A DNA stretch of 64,000 nt, taken from the NCBI GenBank assembly GCA_948146395.1, contig OX411555.1, positions 43,299,725 through 43,363,724 on the forward strand, given 5' to 3'. This stretch comes from Fragum whitleyi (Eukaryota; Mollusca; Bivalvia; Cardiida; Cardiidae). Below the pieces are notes generated by a model. It ran no database searches, was not told the DNA's origin, and saw nothing but the letters and a program-made list of their open reading frames with translations. Numbering within the stretch: the stretch's first letter is position 1; each line of letters opens with the position of its first letter. A program made the position numbers and the translations under genes. Shown here in pieces: positions 11,320 to 22,725 of this stretch.

Positions 11320-11918
11320 GTGAGATTTGCCAAGTGTTCCGGGTGACAAAAAATGAGAAGTATAAGAAATGGTAATCCGCATTTAAGGTAACTGCGGACA
11401 GAATAAATTGTCGTATTTTCGACTTTATTAAAATCTAACAATAATTGCGATTTTGAAATATATTTAAAGTGTGGACAATAGCTACATGTAACACGCGATA
11501 AAAAGAGTTGAAGCTCGTTCGTTTCACGTCGTGACGTCATTAAGGGGCCATTAATTTTATAGAAAAAAGTCAATATTTTCAGTAGCTGTAGTCGAAAAAA
11601 GCAACACAGAAAGCATCAACATTTAATACGTTTCATCTAATGGTATCTTATATCTTCATATTAATCAAAACACAATATCGGGCGTCCTTTTACGAAGCAA
11701 ATGAAGTTTTCGAGATAAAATCGGTTAAATATTTCCGAAAAAGGTCTATTATTGAATTCGGTCCCTTTAAAGGGATCGGCTCCATGGTTACGTCATGATG
11801 TCAATACTACGTTATGAAATCCCTTTTTATGACTGACATATAAAAGCGGGTATTTTAAAGTTTAGTTTCATCATATTAGTCAAGATTTGCAGGCATTTTG
11901 CTTAATTGGTTGATCAAA
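11320..11918. other. Gene A intron 3, first part: nothing recognised
   Basis: AT-rich, no exon or repeat identified. Confidence 0.45.
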
Positions 11919-12162
11919 TGGGGTTTTACGCCTGCTTCAACATTTTTTTCAGTTATATCGCGGCGGCTGGAGCACCTGATATTTCTCTCACCAGTACAAC
12001 CACAACATTCTTTCCTAGCCTCCAGTTACTATATCAGATAGGTCTACAATTATGATTCCATTGGTGAGAGATAAATAGTCGGAAAGAATGAGTGCCGCCG
12101 TAGGGGATTGAACCCGGGACCTCTAGATTGACAGTCCGACGCGTTACCAATTATCCAGACAT
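11919..12162 (-). repeat. tRNA-derived SINE, near full length
   Basis: On the minus strand it has an A-box (TTGGTAACGCGTCGGACTGT), a B-box (GGGTTCAATCCCC), a central TTTCCGACTATTTATCTCTC, then CTGGAGGCTAGGAAAGAATG and GCTCCAGCCGCCGCGATATA, ending in GGCGTAAAACCCC. It is the best copy in the window and defines the SINE. It would depend on LINE machinery. Confidence 0.82.
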
Positions 12163-14136
12163 TTTGAATTTTGGATCTTAAATGTCCCGTTTAGTGTCAT
12201 ACACTTTCGACTTAAGGTTTTATGGAATCGCAAAAAGCGTCCGGCTATAGGCGACCGGTGGGCGGGCGGGTCTAGTTTTTTGTCCGGAGCACAACTCTTT
12301 CATCATATGTCCACTAAAATTGAAACTCGGCGGTTATGTTCCTCTTATGATTACGAAGTGCAGCGTACAAAAGTCGAAAACATGGTACGCCTTTTTGCTT
12401 TATAATCAAGCGTTATTATTAAAGATGTGGTTCATTAATTCTAAGATTTTATTCGTACATATATTACAACTATTCTTAGAAACATACATAAAAACAATGG
12501 AATATTGAAGAAATACAACATTGAAAATGGCAAAGTTCGTTATTTTACATACAATGCAATTATCAATGCTGTATTTCTGAAATCTAAAGTTTGCTGAACC
12601 TGTTAATGGGTAAGTTTTCTTAGAGCAAAACATAAGTAATAAACTCTCAAAAGTGGGACAAAAGAGGTGCATTTTGCGTAAAAATCACTACTTAAACAAT
12701 AACACATTTACATGGATGTTTTTCGATAGATTTTCGGGATATAAATGTTGGTTATCACGAGATAAACTAACCGCTAAATTGTCAAATAATAATAATAAAA
12801 ACTAATAACAATATCCTGCTTACCTTTATTTCACGATAATGACGTTATCATAGGGTGGAGCCAAATAAACACATGACGTCATGACGCTATATAGTAAAAT
12901 GGCACGCTTTAGGTTAAGTCGTCCCAAAATTTAATATTTATTCACCATTTTACATAAAAGAAATAGAATAATCGTGTGTTTTTGTGTAAGCTCGATAAAC
13001 CTTTCATATCGAGAACAACAAAAGATAAATTTACACTCATGGCTTCACTACTCGAGAACATATGGCAGTTGTTGTTCACCCTCTTAAAGATAAATCTTTA
13101 TCATGCAACGATGCCTAGATGGACCTTATATCACCTGTCTGATAACATAACATGATATATGGCAGGCTATGCCCTTCAAAAAAAAGCTCCTTGACACTGA
13201 GCAAAAAAACTCTACGATTTTCCTGAATTTGAATAAAAACTTCGATATATTTGATTGATTTGTGAACAGTAATTTTAATTTAAGGGTATCAAAATGTATT
13301 GCGACGAATATCTCGTCAGCGTTTCTGGAACATAGAACATAGAACATTTTAATGCATAATAAGGCCACCGGCCCATACACATATAATTACAAAACATATC
13401 AAAAACAAAAATGTGAGAACTTGGATAGAGACGTCAACGGCAAATTACGTAAAATCTGACTTTCTCATTCTGCACATGCAGTTCCGGATCTACTGGACAG
13501 TCCTTAGAGGATCCGTTATTTTGTGAATGAAACTCCACTACTAAATTGCCTTTTAAATTTAACGTCTAAGCACATGACCGTAATGAAAACATACCAAGTT
13601 AATGGAGGAACAACATCATAAAGTAATTAGTCGCCACAAAGCAGGATCTTTAGGTCAAGCCGTTGCAAAAAACTTTATTGTTTCTAGACATAATATCTTG
13701 TACCTCTTGCACCTGTTTCAAAATGACTCACAGCGTTATATATAGAGCCAGATCTGTGTGACCCTGGATAACAACGATCGTCCAGGACGCCGAATTGCGT
13801 AACGATATTTTGGATATTTCACTCTTACTGCCATTCAACGAATGTCCTAATGATTTGATGACGTCATTTTCGCTAACGGCGGAATATCTGTCGCGGAACA
13901 AGCTGAAATCATAAATATCTAGAATCTCATCCATTTATTGCAAAAAAATAGGTCATATTACAAATAGAATATCAAAACGTTGTTCATAAAACACCGTATG
14001 TAGTAAACTCGCCAGCTAAACCAGTTGAAAAATTCGGCGAAGCCACGTTTTTATCTATTTTTAGAGGAGTCGTTAAAAAAAATCAGGTATTCAATGACCA
14101 CTCATTTAATACCCTCTATATAATTATCATGTATAG
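12163..14136. other. Gene A intron 3, second part: foldback remnant, otherwise nothing
   Basis: At about 12940-13090 are blocks (AATAATCGTGTGTTTTTGTG, AAGCTCGATAAACCTTTCAT) shared with the foldback element at 20132-20292. GACGTCAT motifs recur at 12880 and 13858. Open frames 12406-12672, 13126-13380 and 13728-13934 have no recognisable domain. Confidence 0.45.
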
Positions 14137-14388
14137 GTCCATGTACATTTCAAGAAGTCGGCGGTTCTCCAGAATTGTCGCTGTACTACCAGAGTCAGTA
14201 CGAACCCGCATCAAACTACAGTGAATGTAGGTCTCTATGTCTGTCTGAAGTCCATAGCGATCGCAACTGCTGGGCAGCTTTTTGGGACGGGGTTGACTGT
14301 AAACTATACTTCACCAGAGACCCGTTCCTTTTCGACAGTCTATCGTTTGCTGGTGGCGGGTCTACGTTTATAAGGCGATGTTATTTCA
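14137..14388 (+). CDS. Gene A exon 4: Cys-rich apple/PAN-like domain
   Basis: Acceptor ATTATCATGTATAG ends at 14136 and donor GTGAGT starts at 14389. The 252 nt encode about 84 residues with cysteines in the pattern PCTF, ECRSLC, NCWA, CKLYF, RRCYF. The gene B exon 30036-30290 (255 nt) has the same cysteines plus the shared LYF...PFLF motif. The Cys-x3-Cys helix and CWA are reminiscent of PAN/apple domains, but I would not assign a Pfam family without a profile search. Splice phases match gene B. Confidence 0.82.
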
Positions 14389-14898
14389 GTGAGTTTGTTT
14401 TTAATTTCTTTAATCATTAGATGAAAAATTACCATCTTGGTATTGCGAAAAGTATCGACACTAGTTTTGATATCAAACACCTGTAGCTTAGAAAAATTAC
14501 CATTTACAATAGAGTAAAAAGTAAAATTTGAAGGAGTGCTCATAAATGTCGAAATAATTAAACGGGCTATCACTTTACGAGGTTTGGTCGGGTTTCATCT
14601 GTTAAGGATTACAAATTCATAACAAATTGTATTTTATGAAAATGATACTGATATTCCATTTCGCCCGACGGGTGGAACTCTTGAAAAACAGACAGAATCA
14701 TCCAGCGGTACACTAGATTTGATTAATTCAAAATAACCATACTGGTCATAGACCAGTTCCAGCCAAACACCTTGATACACGGTTAAGACAGAAAGGAAAC
14801 CCCTCTGAATCACAATTTATGTTGACAAGAGCTTGTTTTATTCAGAAAATAATTTGTTGTGAATAAATATTGCGTCTATTCTTCAATATTCATTGCAG
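14389..14898. other. Gene A intron 4: nothing recognised
   Basis: 510-bp AT-rich intron ending in ATATTCATTGCAG. Confidence 0.5.
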
Positions 14899-15821
14899 GC
14901 GCAATAGACACAGTCAACGACACTCCTTACGATATGAATAATAAGCAAGATCCGGAAAAGATTTGTCAACATTTTTCAAAACATCGACATGATCATAATC
15001 ATGAAGATTACACAACGACTACAGTGACTGTACCGTCAACAACAAGCACAGAATCGTCTTCAGTAAGTAATCAACCGCCCACACTGGCCCCTATATCAAC
15101 ATCTACTCCTCCTTCAACGACAAACACTGATACAACAACACCGGGTGTAGCGGTATCAGGTTCTACTGCACCGACGACAAGCACAACGACATCTGGTTCT
15201 ACAACATCTACGACAAATGCGCCAATATCGGGATCAGGAGCACAAACGACGAGCACAACCACGACGACATCTAGTACTACAGTGTCGTTAACTAGTGCGG
15301 CTATATCGGGATCTACAACACCGACGTCTATATCAACAATCAACCCATCAGCTTCATCGTCTGCTCTGACGGTTAGCTCTAGTTCAATATCAGGTTCATT
15401 AGCTAGTTCTGCTGGTTTTAGTTCCACGGCAACAGTTATAATTTCTACTACCTCTACTGCGCCCTCCGGTCAATCTAGCACCAACGCCGGTTCTAGCTCC
15501 TCAGTAACGGCATTTGTTTCCATGACAACTCCAAATACATCAACCAACCAGAGTGTCTGTAAGTGTCCATGTAGCAATACTACCTCTTCATCTAATCTAA
15601 CGCTGGTAGAAAAGCTTGAACAAATTATTACTAAACTAAAAGTGGACAAAAAGAAGCTGTCTTCGACGTTAAGAAAGAAGAAAAGTGCAGAAGACGAACG
15701 AACATCGGCTAAATCTGTTGGTTATGTGGCTATACTTGTCGCTGTTATAGAACTTTCTGTGATATTTGTACCTGATCTTATAAAACTTATCCAGTATTTC
15801 TACTTCGAATTCGTCGGATAG
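14899..15821 (+). CDS. Gene A exon 5: mucin-like stalk, CxCxC module, transmembrane helix
   Basis: This terminal exon encodes residues about 232-538. In order: a linker with a His-rich patch (HFSKHRHDHNHED); a stalk of roughly 180 residues very rich in Thr, Ser, Pro and Ala, likely heavily O-glycosylated; CKCPC at about 452-456; a charged, possibly helical segment (VEKLEQIITKLK, RKKKSAEDERTSAKS); a hydrophobic helix at about 505-522; and a 16-residue tail starting DLIK. This predicts a type I surface protein. The last about 85 residues are conserved with the gene B copies, whereas the stalk is not. I do not recognise the membrane module as a named family. Confidence 0.85.
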
Positions 15822-15857
15822 AGAATCTATTGATTTGGGAGAGAGACCAGATTAGAA

Positions 15858-15863
15858 AATAAA
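15858..15863 (+). terminator. Gene A polyadenylation signal
   Basis: AATAAA 37 bp after the stop codon and before the next MITE. Confidence 0.7.
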
Positions 15864-15919
15864 TGTCAATTGATTTTATCATTTAATTTATCATTTATGT
15901 TGATGATTCATGTCGACTA

Positions 15920-16329
15920 CAGTTAACAACATCGTGAAATTGACATGGTGAATAATTTTGGAATTTTCTTTGAATGAGTGTGTGGAGCGAATTTTGAGAG
16001 AATTAAAGGTAATCCCATTTTTAATTTTGTTCATAATCAAAATTAGCAATATATAGTACCTCCCTTTAATGAAATATGCGCACAAGTTCTTAAAATAGCT
16101 TCCTATTTCTTCAAAAAAAACTCTCAGACACTAACAATTTCAAGCATGTCAGTGAAATGGTGTTTTTTCTAGCTTTATTCATTTTGAATGGCGTTTATGA
16201 TTCTAATATTTTCAGTGAGTTTGGGGTGTTTTTGAATGGTTTGAGTGAGTGCTTGGAATGAATGAATAGAGCGCTGAGTGAGTGATTTAGAATGGTTTTG
16301 ATTGAGATGAATGTCAATGTAACTTACTG
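15920..16329 (+). mobile_element. Family 1 MITE, full length, after gene A
   Basis: 410 bp, CAGTTAACAACATCGTGAAA at the left and TAACTTACTG at the right, TA on both sides. It begins about 100 bp after the gene A stop. Confidence 0.88.
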
Positions 16330-16419
16330 TATAACTCCACCATACTACCTGTCTAACACCATTTTTAAGTTGGAATGCAGAGTAATAATACTGTACAATT
16401 ACACAACCATCACTTCATG

Positions 16420-16758
16420 TATACTGAGTTCAATAAGAAAGTGTGCACTTTCACTTTTTGCATTTCTCTTGATTTTTACAAAGTTGGAGGAAAATTGTGG
16501 AATAAATTTGATACCACACTTTAATCAAGACTTTTTGGAATTACAAGTCAAATCAGATTTGCATAAAGTATCGCATGCTGCATACCCGCTGGCAGAATTT
16601 AAATTGTTGAAATTTGACCTCCTTACAACCTTTTCTTTGGTGAGAGCTATGTGTTGATGTTGCATTATAGAGTATTAAAACTCGTTCCAAGCAATTTCCA
16701 AAAAAAGGTTTTATTTTTTTTGAACACGTTACGTGTACTTCAACGTTAGACATTGCTA
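16420..16758 (+). repeat. Dispersed repeat, copy 1 of 2
   Basis: Shares long stretches with 37640-37990 (for example AAGTGTGCACTTTCACTTTT, AAAGTATCGCATGCTGCA, GTTACGTGTAC). The reading frame is open here (end of the 16292-16657 frame), but the second copy differs by indels, so coding is unlikely. Family 1 MITEs interrupt its 3' part at 16759-17484; homology resumes at TTTTTAGGCCAGTAAC (about 17490). Confidence 0.6.
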
Positions 16759-17035
16759 CAGTTACCAACATTGTGAAATTGACAAGGTGATTGATTTTGC
16801 AATGATTTTGGAATGAAATTGAATGAGTGTGTGGAGCGAGTTTTGAATGAATTTAATGGGAGGTAATCCTATATCGCAGGTTTTGTTCTGAATGAACAAA
16901 AATTAGCGATATTGATTAACTCCCTTTAATAAAAAATGCATACAAAGTCTATATATAGCTTCCAAATTCTTCAAGAACCTAGGAGACGCTAACAATTTTA
17001 ATTGTCAGTCAAATCGCGATTTACTATTTGTAAAC
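16759..17035 (+). mobile_element. Family 1 MITE, 3'-truncated
   Basis: CAGTTACCAACATTGTGAAA start and intact GGGAGGTAATCC / core, ending abruptly after AATCGCGATTTAC. It is followed by about 55 bp and then another copy. Confidence 0.75.
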
Positions 17036-17091
17036 CATTTTCAGGGAACTAATGTGTTTTATGGAACGTTTCTACAACGTTTTACATGTTA

Positions 17092-17484
17092 CAGTTAACA
17101 ACATTGTGAAATTGACAAGGTGAATGATTTTGCATAGATTTTGGAATGAAATTGAATGAGTGTGTGGAGCGAGTTTTGAGGGAATTTAATGGGAGGTAAT
17201 CCTATATCGCAATTAAATAAAAAATGCATACAAGTTCTATACATTACTTCCAAATTCTTCAAGAACCTAGGAGACGCTGAAAATTTGAATTATGTCACTT
17301 AAATCGCAATTTTTCTCTATCAAAATTTGTTTTGAAGGATGTCGTAGATTCTATATTTTTCAATGGGTTTGATCGTTTTTGAATGGTTTGAGTGAGTGTT
17401 TGGAATGAATGATTGGAGCGCTGAGTAATCGATTTAGAATGGTTTTGATTGAGATGAATTTCAATTTCACGATGTAACTAACTG
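17092..17484 (+). mobile_element. Family 1 MITE, full length with core deletion
   Basis: TA on both sides, 393 bp. The central foldback after GGGAGGTAATCCTATATCGC is missing compared with other copies. Confidence 0.82.
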
Positions 17485-18333
17485 TACGTTTTTAGGCCAG
17501 TAACTTGTCGTTAAATGGTATTATGGCGTTCCATAACACCTCGATTTGTTTATTAAAGTCCTAACAAAATGATTTCTATTGGAACATGAATGCTCAATCA
17601 AATCAAATGACATTCTAAATCAAACAAGGTTCGATTTTGTTCAAAGACGTTTATTGCTTGCATCATGCACAATTGTACTGAAGAAGTCATTTTATGCTTA
17701 GGAAAGCCTCAAAAATTTAACTGAAAGCATTTTCGCGTGATGCATATGCGAAAAATGCAAAATCAAATGTCTCAAATAAGCAGAAAATTTTTGCTCACCG
17801 CGCGATTTTTGTTTTCAGATTACATTTGCACATACTCTTGGGGGTAGTTATGCGGTGTTTCATAGCGAATAGATTGTGTAATTTCAGAGATATTCAAATT
17901 TCAAAAATGCATACTTTCTTTTGGAACTGAGTATATATTATTAACACGCTAACTTATGTTTTAAACGATATTTATTAAAAGTTGTTTCCGAATTTACTAG
18001 TATTCCATGTTTGCATTACTACATTTGGGAATCAAGTCCAATTAAGTAAGCTATTGACAATAGCACAAGCCAATCGCGTTATCAGCACTAGCCAATCACG
18101 TTATCTGCTTATTTGGTGATGTCGCGATGTGTTTTTTCAGTATTATGGCAATTGCACAGTGCAATCACTTGATCTGCTTATTTGATAATGTCGCGACCTG
18201 TTTCGTGGAATTATGTTATTGCTTCTTTAAGAGGTCTAGTTTCTCTTTCTGAACGACCTTATTAAAAATTTAACTTGTGACAAATTGTTATATCGTACAT
18301 TTCTGTCTACAGCTGTCTACAGCTACGCAATGA
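17485..18333. other. No gene; short imperfect duplication
   Basis: At about 18050-18225 GCCAATCGCGTTATC and TCTGCTTATTTG(G/A)T(G/A)ATGTCGCGA repeat two to three times. No exon is seen. Confidence 0.45.
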
Positions 18334-18690
18334 AAATTTTAGCTCACCTGAGAACATGGTGCTCAATTGGAGATTTTAGGAGTCCGTCGTCCGTCGTGCG
18401 TCGTCAACAATCTTAAAAACTTTCTCTTCTCCTGAACCACCGATTTCAATGAAACTTTACCAGAATGTTCTTTGGGTGACCCTTTTCAAAGATTGTTCGC
18501 GAAATTTTGATTGATCGATAAATATGGGCGTGGCTGGGGCGTGGCAATGTTTCACTTTGAAATCTTTGATCGACATCTCCTCCTGAATACTGAACTGATT
18601 TCAATGAAACTTGAAAATGTTTCTTGGGTGACCCTTTTAAAAAAAAAATTTCGCGAAATGTTGATTTGCCCATAGATATAGGCGTGGCAG
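18334..18690 (-). repeat. Satellite-bearing element, reverse, partial
   Basis: It begins with the tail hairpin in reverse (TTAGCTCACCTGAGAACATG), then CGTCCGTCGTGCGTCGTC, then about two units with CTGAACCACCGATTTCAATG and GGGTGACCCTTTT. Its units are of the type seen at 23598-24163 and 52420-53020. Confidence 0.65.
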
Positions 18691-19183
18691 AGCCTTTCTA
18701 ATTATTGAAATGAGATTTATTTATCAAGCGAGGATAACTCGTTGAACCTCCAGGCAAGGAAACTGTACAGTTATTCACAGTGTTCATGACCCGTTTCAAA
18801 TCAAAGACTATTGTCATATGGTTAAAGGGGTTATACGTTACTTCTTTCTTGTATAGAAAGCATGGTTACATGAAATAAAAGAACAAATGATTTTTGTACA
18901 GGTAGTGAGAGCATATAAATCAAAGCTCTATGAGTGATAGTTAGGCCCCTTAAAATTCTTGACAAAATGTATATACCGAACTGTACTCCAGTTGATGTAA
19001 TCTATGCGACAAAATTTTTCCAATCAATTTTTAATAGATAAAAGGTTAGAACAATGATAAGAATGACATTGCTTTGCCATACATATATAAAATGCTCGAA
19101 TTTCAGGTTTAAAAAATCACCATTTTTTATACCTAAATGCCTTAAAATCGTTTTAATTACTTTTTACTTAAAACGTTGTAGTA
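18691..19183. other. No gene seen
   Basis: AT-rich spacer, no recognised repeat. Confidence 0.45.
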
Positions 19184-19555
19184 CAGTTAGTTACATCGTG
19201 AAATCGACATTCATCTCAATCAAAATCATTCTAAATCGCTCACTCAGCGCTCCAATCATTCATTCCAAACACTCACTCAAACCATTCAAAAACGCTCAAA
19301 CCCATTGAAAAATATAGAATCTACGACGTCATTCAAAACAAATTTTGACAGAGAAAAATCGCGATTTAACTGACATAATTCAAATTTTCAGCGTCTCCTA
19401 GGTTCTTGAAGAATTTGGAAGTAATGTATAGAACTTGTATGCATTTTTTATTAAATTGCGATATAGGATTACCTCCGATTAAATTCCCTAAAAAACTCGC
19501 TCCACACACTCATTCAATTTCATTCCAAAATCTATGCAAAATCATTCACCTTGTC
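19184..19555 (-). mobile_element. Family 1 MITE, truncated at its distal end
   Basis: CAGTTAGTTACATCGTGAAA start and ATTACCTCC core; it ends at CACCTTGTCA without the last terminal bases. Frames 19054-19308 and 19406-19591 read through it and are not genes. Confidence 0.82.
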
Positions 19556-19587
19556 AGTTGTTTTTACGAGATCCATTTTCTTTGGAA

Positions 19588-19813
19588 TTGAATTAAGTTC
19601 AATCATGACTTATTCATGCTTCAATGATGTACGTTGTGCTACACGTACTTAAGCTTGTTTTCAAAACGATTTAAAACAATATAAGCGGAATTCGATGTTC
19701 TGACTCGTCGATTGCATACAAATGTACTATAGTCACAAGTCAAAATAGCGTATTCGAGTTATAACAACGTACATCATTGAAGCATGCATAAGTCATGATT
19801 GAACTTAATTCAA
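19588..19813. mobile_element. Foldback element with 50-bp arms
   Basis: Arms 19588-19637 and 19764-19813 are reverse complements with one mismatch (TTGAATTAAGTTCAATCATG / CATGATTGAACTTAATTCAA). A 126-bp non-coding centre lies between. No clear target duplication was seen. Confidence 0.7.
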
Positions 19814-20131
19814 GTATTCAGCCTACAATGCCAAAATTCACTTTGTAATACGAACCGCAAACATAAAATAGATAAAGAAGTGTTATTTCTGAAAAGTATT
19901 ATTTCAAATATTTTTTTTCTTCTGTAATGTAATATTTTGGAACAATTTAGACTTGCAAAAATTTTGGGAATTTTGGGTCAAGACGTTTTGTTTTTATCAT
20001 ATTTACATGTACAATTTCCATTTTTCGCAATAAATGGATGAATCATTCAAGTAAACCAACAGAAACATCCGACACCATCACTTTCAGTGTTTTGATTTCT
20101 CTTTCTTTTCATATGGTGAGCAAAGACATAT

Positions 20132-20292
20132 AGGATAATCGTTTGTTTCAGTGTAAGATCGATTTATATTTCATTGAGTGAACATCAAAAGCTATATTTC
20201 CACGAGTGGCAGAGCCACGAGTGAAAATATAGCTTTTGTTGTTCACGAAATGAAAAATTAATCTATCTTACTCGAAAACAAACGATTATTCT
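20132..20292. mobile_element. Long imperfect palindrome (foldback)
   Basis: Arms of about 75 bp: GGATAATCGTTTGTTTCAGT...AAAGCTATATTT against its complement in ...AACAAACGATTATTC, centred on GAGTGGCAGAGCCACGAGT. Fragments of the same element occur near 12940-13090 and 34490-34620. Confidence 0.65.
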
Positions 20293-20589
20293 ATTCCTTT
20301 AAAAATGAGACAAAATGTGAAATTTTGAGGACATATTTCGTAAAGTGCGTAATTTCGCACGTGATTACTATGCCACGTTCATTGTGACGTCACTTATTTC
20401 GCCCAGCATAGATGACGTCTGATAGGATGAAATGCACAAAAGCAGGGTGTCAGTTTTTGATAATTTCACTGCTTTTGCGGTGAGATTATCAAGTGATAAT
20501 CTACCGTTATTTCTCGATAAACCACCGAAAAGCAGTAAAGATATGTACGCATTCAGTATTGTTAATCCTCTTTCGTCGCCTTCGTTGTG

Positions 20590-20740
20590 ACCTATTTGAG
20601 ATAGTAGCTGGAGGCTAGACAAGAATGTGATGGTTGTACTGGTGAGAGAAATACCAGGAATCCATTTTTTGGTGCTCCAGCCATCGCGATATAACTGAAA
20701 AAAATATTGAAAGCGGCGTTAAACCCCATTCAATCAATCG
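20590..20740 (+). repeat. SINE 3' part, at the start of a segmental duplication
   Basis: GATAGTAGCTGGAGGCTAGA...GCTCCAGCCATCGCGATATA...GCGGCGTTAAACCCCATTCA. It is the partner of 25138-25276. Confidence 0.78.
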
Positions 20741-21173
20741 CCTTTGTCGTAGCGTTATCTAGATAGGCAACATTTACAAGGGTACTTTTGTGAAACCCCT
20801 GCTTTTTTTTTTTTTTTTTTTTTACAGCTTAATTATACTAGTGTTTCACACCAAGAAGACAATAATTTTCATTTCTTTCTGGTATGATTTCTTTACAATA
20901 TAAGACTAAAATAGAATGCTGGAAATCGCGACCTATTACTGCAAAAAATAACTGTTCGGGTGTACATTATTAAAGGGGGACGATAACAACTTTACGTCAT
21001 ATTTCTTTATGAGTTAAGAGTCCTAAATCTCCCCGATTACTTTAATTAACGTATTCTATGGATCGATCACATTTTTAACTAACAGATGAATTAACTTGTT
21101 GCTTTTTCCCCTTATGTACCTTCTGAAGGTGTATGTGTAATAAGTGTCTGTAGTGACCTTTTTCGTATGTACT

Positions 21174-21995
21174 TCAAGATTTCTTAAAGAGTTGACAGAA
21201 GAATTTTGTCATCTTTATCAAGTCCGCCATGACTATCAACAGGACTTCGATGGCTATAAAGCAGAATGCAACAAGTCCGATCGATTTGGACGACGCTCTA
21301 TCGTCTGGTGCACACGTTTTCTTTCGTATTGTAGTAGAAAGGGTGTCTGTATTTATCTTTAATCTTGAGCGAATCGATTCAAGTTTTTCGTACAAAGGTT
21401 CGATTGTCCGCTTGGAACGTGTTCACAATTACAAATGCATGTCATGGTTGATAAACTTGTTGTCTTTGCATGATTTACTGGCGCTGATGTTGTTGTACTT
21501 GCTTTGCAACAAACGTGGTTTGCGTCGATATGGGTAATGAGGCCTGTGAGGTAATCAGTGCTGTAGTACTTGTTAATGTTGGAGTCGTGGATATTGTCGA
21601 ACCAGTTGTCGAAGTATTAGATGGTCCTGGTGAAGGTGAATTTGTGGAAGATGTTATGGTGCTTGTCGTCGCTGAGGTCAGCGATGAAAAATTCGATGGA
21701 ATTGGTGAATTGATTGATGTTGTTGACAAAACATTGCTCATATTCGTTGATGTTGTTCTAATGGATACCGACAACGCTTGACTTGTTGTCGTAAAGGTCG
21801 TTGGGTGAGAAGTAATTGCCGTTGAATTTGTGAGCACATGATTATTATTTGAAGGAAAAAATGTTGAAACAGGTGTACTTGTTGGCATGAAGATCGTTGG
21901 TGTGGTTGGTTCGTTGAATGTAACACACTCGGTGTCTGGTATTGAGCTGTCTACAGCAGTAATTGGTGTTATTTCAGACGTAACTGTGCCATTAT
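21174..21995 (-). pseudogene. Gene B terminal exon, distal copy (mucin + membrane module), doubly frameshifted
   Basis: Acceptor GCCTTGCCTTTTCAG (minus) precedes 21995. The mucin-like Ser/Thr frame runs to a stop at 21475. The membrane module (YEKLESIRSRLK, RKKTCAPDDRASSKS, hydrophobic helix, DLIK) is in another frame and ends at 21174. Compared with 25699-26524 it carries the same frame break plus a 4-bp deletion (GAGA) just before YEKLES, so it could supply only a soluble form and looks like the decaying copy. Confidence 0.72.
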
Positions 21996-22364
21996 CTGAA
22001 AAGGCAAGGCTTCAACTTTTAACATATACTTTGAAATATTTTACCTTCGAACCGCGATTAAAAGAGGGAAAAGACAAATTTATCTTTTCTATAACTCCGA
22101 ATTAAATGTCGTTTTAATGTGCTAATGTTAGTATGTTTTCGCTTTAAAATTCATAAGAGATTCGATAATCTAAGTACTGAAAGTAATGTAAGCTGGCAAC
22201 AACCAAATTTTAAAAAAAAAGATGGTAGAAAATATAATTTATTTTATTGACTTTATTAATTTTGGAAGCGCCTAAATATTTTGGAAAACCATTTATAGAA
22301 CTTTTATGTATATCTTATTAATCAGAGGTAATAAATATCGCTAATTTGTTCATTTTGAATTTCA

Positions 22365-22625
22365 TGAAACTTGGTCAGAATATTTGTCAAGTCACTAGGA
22401 TGAACTCTACGGAAAAGGAGAAAAAATCCATATGAAATCACGGGAAAAGGGGCCTTTATGACAATTTTCTTGTTAACACTTTAGAGGCCACAAATATGGT
22501 CAACCTTCATGAAGCTTGGTCAGAATATTTGTCATGTCACAAGGATGAACCCTATTGAAAATGGGAAGGATTCACATGATACCTCAGGAAAGGGGGACAA
22601 TTTTTTTTTTGACACTCTAGAGGCC
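22365..22625 (-). repeat. Partial satellite units, in duplication copy 1
   Basis: Two units with TTCATGAAACTTGGTCAGAA and GGGAAAAGGGGCCTTTATGA. These are the reverse complement of the units at 27960-28700. The same fragment is at 26889-27150 in the other copy. Confidence 0.65.
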
Positions 22626-22725
22626 TTAAATTATATATTGAGTTAACGCCATCTATAATAAGGTACACAATTGCAAAATAATTTTATCCTCTGAATAGCA
22701 AACACGTTTACTACAATAATGTATA

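Noticed and set aside
15071..15427. 118-codon minus frame rich in Val and Asp
   Set aside because: Antisense shadow of the Thr/Ser-rich stalk of gene A exon 5.
19054..19591. Plus-strand frames of 84 and 61 codons
   Set aside because: They lie inside a reversed family 1 MITE; similar peptides appear wherever the MITE occurs.
21515..21781. 88-codon plus frame (also 26044-26310)
   Set aside because: Antisense shadow of the gene B mucin-like exons.
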